From assembly GCF_023343835.1 (NCBI RefSeq), contig NC_064443.1, forward strand, positions 11,284,001 to 11,348,000: DNA of 64,000 nt, given 5' to 3'. The stretch's first letter is position 1, and each line of letters opens with the position of its first letter. Made by a program: the position numbers and the translations under genes. Below, piece after piece: positions 32,567 through 64,000 of the stretch. Source of the stretch: Lagopus muta. Lineage: Eukaryota; Chordata; Aves; Galliformes; Phasianidae. The notes beneath the pieces are model-generated. The model had not been told where the DNA came from. It saw only the letters and a program-made list of their open reading frames with translations, and searched no databases.

Positions 32567-35500
32567 GCCGTGTTCCTCTTGTTGTAGTGCTCTTCCCCTG
32601 ATGCTGGCCCAAATCAGATATTTGTAGAACTGAAAGAGATTATTTTTCTCCTGTTTTCTGTATAATTTCTGTGGTGTTTCATGTATAACACACTTCCTTT
32701 TCATCGTGTATTGCTGTTATCTTTAAGGAAAGAATAGAAAATAAAAGCATTTTCAGGGGTTCATCTCGAATTCAATTTTGAAAACGCTTCAGTGTTTGAA
32801 GAGTTTGTCATCTTCAGCGATGACTTGGTGTGTCATGGGGTGCAGGCAGTGTTATTCGCTGTTTTAATCACAGAAATGGCCATGAGATATTTCTTCTGCC
32901 TCTTGAGGTTTTTTTAACTTCTCTGCTATTTCCATACAATATTTTTTTTTTCAGTTTTGTTTTCATTATTAACATTTTTGAGGTTCTAGCATTTCATGGA
33001 GGCTGCTAGATTTCCAGTGCATCATCTGGTGAAGTTTTCTTAAAACAAAAGATTGATTCATTTTACAGCCCAGTCACGAGGACTTTGCTATCACGTTCTC
33101 TGCTGCGATGGCCCTTCCTCCCCTGCGTCGAGGTTGTTCCTCCAGAACATCGCCTCTGTGCAAAGGCAGCCAGGTCTGTGCCCACCAGTGTGGGGCACAG
33201 GGAGGTGCCTGGTGTTTGCCTGCCATCTCATTGTGCAAATCCACCTTCACATTGTTTGGCCTACCGCAGGTTGCTGCTGCTCTGTAATTTGCTTCCCCCT
33301 TTCAGAATTGGTACACATTTGTTAATAGAATTATCCTTCTGTGTGACTCTTTGACCACTTTCAAATCAATACAAATTAAACTTTCTAGAGAGGTTTTACG
33401 ATGGCAGGGAGATGTTCTATGAAAGCCCAAACAAACGCAGTCTGACACCTCCACCTCAGTGCACTGGGCTGTAAGGAACGCAGTTGGCTTGTCATGCAGA
33501 AGGTATTTCTGAAAGCAAAGTCTTGCTTACCAGTAAGTTCCTTTACCTCTTATTACATTTTTCTTCTATTTCTTATCAAATAACTTGAAGCCATCGATGA
33601 TTCCAAAAGAAAAGCACAAACTATTTTTTTCTTTGTCTTCAGAACAAAGAGGTTTTGCATAACTTCTTGACTGCTGCTTCAGCAACAAAGTTTGAGGTTA
33701 TTCCTTCTGCTTTCCTGAGGAATCTCCCCGGCCCCAGGTCAGCTGCTGAGAGCACTTGACTATGCATTTTGTAATTTCTTTGATGGTTTAATTTCTTTCA
33801 GTTGCTCACTGTCATCATCAGCAGTCCCTTAGGGTGTAGATTGCAGATGAGGTTAACTAAAACCGATGTTTTGTGAGCCAGATAAACTGATGGAATCCCG
33901 TGGATGGATGAAAATTGCCATACAGTATCTTAAACCTGGTTTAAATGAGTTAAATAAAAATATTTTTAGTTTCCAGCTTCTTACTGAGTTTTATCAAAAT
34001 CAGTTTAGCTTGCTTGTACCTCAGCTTTAAATGTGGCTGACGTGACCTGAGCCGAACTGCTTTATCACACTGACTTTAGCTAAGTAGGTGTATTTGTAGA
34101 CACGTGTTGAGATACCTGACGGAAGCACTGGAAGCTGCTTTGCGTATGATGGGAATTCTCAGTACGATTTCCTATCTTCTGTGGAACAGCCTGACTGATG
34201 CATTAGCCTGTGGATTCTAAATGCTGTTGGGAATCACCTGTGAGCTAAAGGCAGCGGTCTCACCTTTCCCCTTGACTCCAGGTCTTCTGCAGCACAGCAA
34301 GAAGGCTCTGGGCTCCCTGGGCTGCTGCATTTTGGCACATCCAACAATTGTTAAGTGTTTGGTGCACACTGATCCTTCCTTATGATTCTCCAAATCCCAG
34401 AGAATAGGTTGAACTCTGAAACAAACTTATGCATAGGAGCATTTGTTTTTGCACATGGGTAGCAAAATATAAAAGGTGAGAGTCTTAAGAAAATAACGAT
34501 AAATCTTTAACCAGTGTACTGAATTTGCCAGTAATCTGATTATCCTGGTGCATATATACATAACTAGTGATGGATACTGGTGTTGCCCATTACTTTGATT
34601 ATTACACGCAAGGACTGAGTCCTGTCAAACCCTGCAGGATAGATGGGTTGCAGCCTCCCTCTGTCAGGCAGCTCTCAGGTGATGCACGGTACTCCAGTAT
34701 CAGTAAATGCTCCTGACAGTGCTTTTGCTTTTATTTGAAGCTGGCATCGTCTTCCCTCCCTGCTTAGTGAACCCAGCTAGTGCTCAGAGCAGAGCTAAGC
34801 ATTTGCTTTGGTAGACTGAGACAAAGTTCAGGTAAAGCAGAACAAATAGGAGTTAAATGACTGACAGATTTGTTCTGCCTCTGTGTAGGTGTCTTCATGG
34901 AACAGCATGTCTGAACTTCTGGGAATCTGATGCATTTTTTTGAGCTAAATGTCTTAAACTGGCAGAAAGCCTTGATCTGATTCTGTTTGCACTGAAGGTG
35001 CTTGCCCTTCTGTATCTGCCCCTGACATGAGGTTTGTAGGTGTGCTGGGAAGAGCAGGCAGTGCTTGCTGGGATTCAGGCGGACTGCTCTCGTACTTGGG
35101 CGTCCCCAGGTGACGTGATGTTTGGAAGGAAGACCTTCTCAACATGGTAACTGAATCACTTAGCCTTCGTGTTAGATGACCATAGATTTTTCAACAACAG
35201 CCTTTCCGTAGTGCCAGTAATGAGAAAAGTTTCCAGCAGTAAATTTTCTGTGTCTGTTTGATTTGTAACATGGAGGGCAGTGCTTGTGGAAGTGAGCCAA
35301 TGCGATGCTTCTGCTGTTGCATCCTAAACAGTTTCGGAAATTAAATTTACTGTTAGAGCAGGTGTTACCTAACCTTCGCTTGGCCAGCTCAGATTTATTG
35401 CAGTCCTTTCTGTCGATACAGAATGTTACCTGAAATAATGGAGTAGCATATATTTACATTTAGCCAAGGCAGTTGTTTGTGATTTTGGCACGAAGATGGT

Positions 35501-37246
35501 GAGTCCTTTAGAGTGTGACCTGTTCCAAGTGGAAATCTGGGACCGCGGAGCTGTGGCAGTGGTGCAGGTGAATGCCCATCTCAGCTGTTGTGATGGCACT
35601 GGGGAGGACCGGTGTCCTTATACTGGTATGACTGGTTAAGGAGGTAGAAGGGTAGCCTAGGAAAAATATACCTTTAATGTGTTTTCTAAACCAGCTAAGT
35701 GCTATATACCTATTAAGCCATCAAAATTGCTGTTTCCATTTGATTTTGAGAAGCGTTGTATCCCACAGGAGATAGGTCTGTGCTGTGATCTGAAGTTCAC
35801 CACATTTACATTAAGATATGGAGCTTTAGGAAGACTTTCAGTGGTGCTGTGGGGAACATACCACATTTTTTTTCTCCTCACTGTGTGTTTTAGGGGGGAG
35901 AGGTTGGGAGGAGTTTGATGTTGCATGTACAGGAAACCAACCAGTGCGGTGGGTGAATGTTTTGATCTCAGCCCCTGTTTTCTGTGCAGACTGATGTTTT
36001 GGGTGTTGCCAGACCAAGTTTCATGAAGACCACACTGTAATCTAGCCTGAAGGTGGTGTGGTCTTGGACAGCACTTGAGATTTGTCTCAGCAATTCATTT
36101 TGAATGTTATACTGTCAGAGTTGAAAGTACACAGAAAGCTGCAGCAGCAAACAGCAAGATCTGAGTGCTGGTGCTTGTTGGGCAAGTACTGCTGGGTCAA
36201 CACAAAAGCAATTGAACTGGAATTTGCCTCATCTAACCTTTTTGTTCGGTATTTCGTGTTTCTCCAATCCTCTTTTTCCCAAAAGTGGGAGTTACTGTTG
36301 CACAGAAACTGCAGGCTGTTTGTTGGAGGGAGGGTTTCCAATGCAATGCGACCCAGAACTCATCCTTTACCTCTGGAGTGGCACAGTGTCCTGTGAATCT
36401 CGAGTCCAGAGGCCACACCTGAAACCCTTCAGTCCTGCTGAGTCACAAGTAGGCATGGGCTGGAATTTGTCCTGGTTACATCTTGTGCTGCCAGCTGGGG
36501 ATGGTCATGGCAAAGGTTGAGGGATCAATAGGGTAAAGAAACCTGTGCAAGTACTAAAAAAGAACTTTTTAAAGGAGGTTCTGTGTCCTGTAAAAGGGAA
36601 GAGTACTGCAGCACTGTGAAACTTGCAGCTTTTTCTTAACTTCTAGTCAGTTTTATGTGACTCTGGATTGAAGCAGGCATTAGGCATTTCAGCAGCGGTT
36701 TCTTCTCTGTTGTCAGTGCAGAAATCACAGTTCAGTCACAAGCACAAGAAAGGATGAGGCACTCCTGAAAGGGCCTTTTTGTCCTTTTCTTCCTGAAGAC
36801 TCAAGGACACCCGTCTGTCCCAGGTTTGAGCTGCCTCTGAGCTGTCCTGCTCTGTTTGTTCATCTCCTCACCTCCGTGGGAGGTCATCGCTTTGGGGCAT
36901 AACAGGGAATTGCCACTTAGATATTGTTACACGCTGTGTCTGAAGCTCGCCGCATGCCTGTCATGATATCAGGAAGAGATTTCTCCTAGGAACGTGTGTG
37001 AAAAAGGAAAATGTAACCCAGTGATGAGAGAAGCGGCTTGCCTTTGAAGACAGAAGGGAAAGGCAATAGAACGCGGCATCTCCTCTTGCGGGGTGACCTG
37101 GTGCCTGTAATGGAGGTGCAATGCTTTGTTTCTCCCCATTAGGTTTCCCCATGTCCGTGACGTGTTGGCCGAGGCTCTGCGGCTCCTCTCCGCCCTCGGA
37201 GCGGCCAGTCGCTGCCCTCTGGACTCCGTGATCCCCGACGGGCGTC

Positions 37247-62943
<25,697 letters not shown>

Positions 62944-64000
62944 GTAAATCCAACTGGAGGCTCGAAATGCCAAAAAGAGAGGAACTGGAAGATATGCCAC
63001 AGAGGTAGCACTAGACACACCTTCCTTTTTGAGTATGCAGCTATCTTCCTGAGCAGCATTATGGTGGCACACTGCTGCCTATTTCCTCTACTCCACTTCT
63101 GTCTGTAGCAAATTTCTTTCTCCATTAAATTTCAAACCTTGTAGCAGCCCAGCCTCCCCTCACGTCCCATCATTAACATTAGATTGGTTCTTTTCTTCAT
63201 TTCTATGGCTCTATATTTTGCAGGCTCTTCAGTGTTCTTCAGTCATCTTCCCTCCTTCATCTCTCATTGCCCATATGGTTCCCAGTCCTCCATGTCTCTT
63301 CCAAAGAATGTAACAGTGCTCCAGTTTCCATAGGCTGTCTGACACATCCTCAGCTTCTTTTTCCCTCGACAGATTTTAATCATCCAAAATATGGTAGAAA
63401 TATTTTACATCACTTTCCCCTGCGTTCTTCATTTCTCCTTTTTCTTGCTGGTGTAGCAAGTCAATACTCTGTGCCTTTGATTTCATGACAGCTTCCTTAT
63501 GTGCAGAAGTACTGAGCAGGCTGTTTAGGTGGATTTCCTTGCTCTCAGCTCTGAGTGAGAGATATCTGCCAGGACTTTCCACTTCCATTTTGTGTTGCAT
63601 TTCTTTATGTGAATAGGAATTGTGCTGTTTGTAGTTTATTTTTAGCTTATAGTATTGCATATTTTCATTTAAAAAAATTGAACAAAAAAAAAAAAGTCTG
63701 CTGCTCAGACTCTGCATTTAAAACTATTAAAAATAATTCTGTGCAGTGACGGACTGCTCTATATTGGAGACTCTTTTGCTCCCTCATCTGCTTTGCAAAA
63801 AGTCCTTTGTGGTATTTTTAGCTTAGTGTGCTTCTGATTATTTTCTTTGAGAACTCTTTTTTGTAAGATGTCTGAAAGGCATATCTGTGGAGGTCAGCAG
63901 GGAAGATTGTGGAGCGCTGAGGAGAGATGAAAGGCTGTTTCAGGCACAGAGCTGGACTGTAAATTGTCCTTACTTCTGCTGTGGTTGAGGTGGCAGATCA
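62944..64000 (+). other. SETD5: SETD5 intron 16, truncated by window end
   Basis: No downstream SETD5 exon is recognised before the window ends. A short A run lies near 63684-63695. Confidence 0.8.

Larger units (their letters stand above)
15692..37142 (+). other. SETD5: SETD5 intron 1 (about 21 kb)
   Basis: No coding exon is recognised. Additional 5' untranslated exons may lie inside. It contains CR1 fragments near 24.35, 26.55, 27.24, 29.70 and 30.36 kb, homopolymer T tracts near 17.30, 21.94 and 25.00 kb, AATAAA at 18813-18818, and a CpG-rich block with a TATA box at 31.1-31.8 kb. It ends in tctccccattag. Confidence 0.7.

Overview
The window looks like bird genomic DNA, probably from a galliform such as chicken. 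It has CR1-type LINE fragments on both strands, small exons with GT-AG introns, and a vertebrate CpG-island promoter. No prokaryotic features were seen: no operons, CRISPR arrays, insertion sequences or plausible bacterial-length genes. Nearly all real coding sequence belongs to two plus-strand genes.

Layout. Positions 1-1320 look like the 3' end of an upstream plus-strand gene, with two AATAAA signals and a GT-rich downstream element but no recognised coding exon. Positions 1780-2490 are a GC/CpG-rich block ending in a TATAAATA box, probably the promoter of the next gene. Positions 5192-14211 encode a compact SR-protein-kinase (SRPK) family gene: nine exons are recognisable, plus possible 5' untranslated exons. 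One segment, from the hinge to helix alpha-E, could not be placed with confidence. The last kinase exon lies at the edge of a large CpG island (about 14120-16340) that contains the likely SETD5 promoter, with NRF1, CCAAT, E-box and GC-box motifs. From there SETD5 runs to the right edge: a first intron of about 21 kb, a start-codon exon at 37143-37317, then a further 15 coding exons up to 62943 plus one in-frame 39-nt microexon. These encode about 934 residues (947 with the microexon). The remaining C-terminal third lies beyond the window.

Functionally, SETD5 is a chromatin regulator with a SET domain, the paralogue of KMT2E. Its N-terminal half is intact here: a half-PHD-like Cys4 element, basic and acidic linkers, SET and post-SET cysteines, and Lys/Arg-rich C-terminal blocks. 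SRPK-family kinases phosphorylate Arg-Ser repeats of splicing factors. The copy here lacks the long spacer of SRPK1/2/3 and has altered catalytic-site residues. To my knowledge no SRPK lies next to SETD5 in human, so this is the most interesting gene in the window.

Other points worth a second look are a GC-AG intron in SETD5, the microexon, a CpG-rich TATA-bearing block inside SETD5 intron 1, a probable antisense transcript from the shared CpG island, a strong G-quadruplex motif, and a candidate conserved non-coding element. The rest is intron with scattered CR1 fragments.
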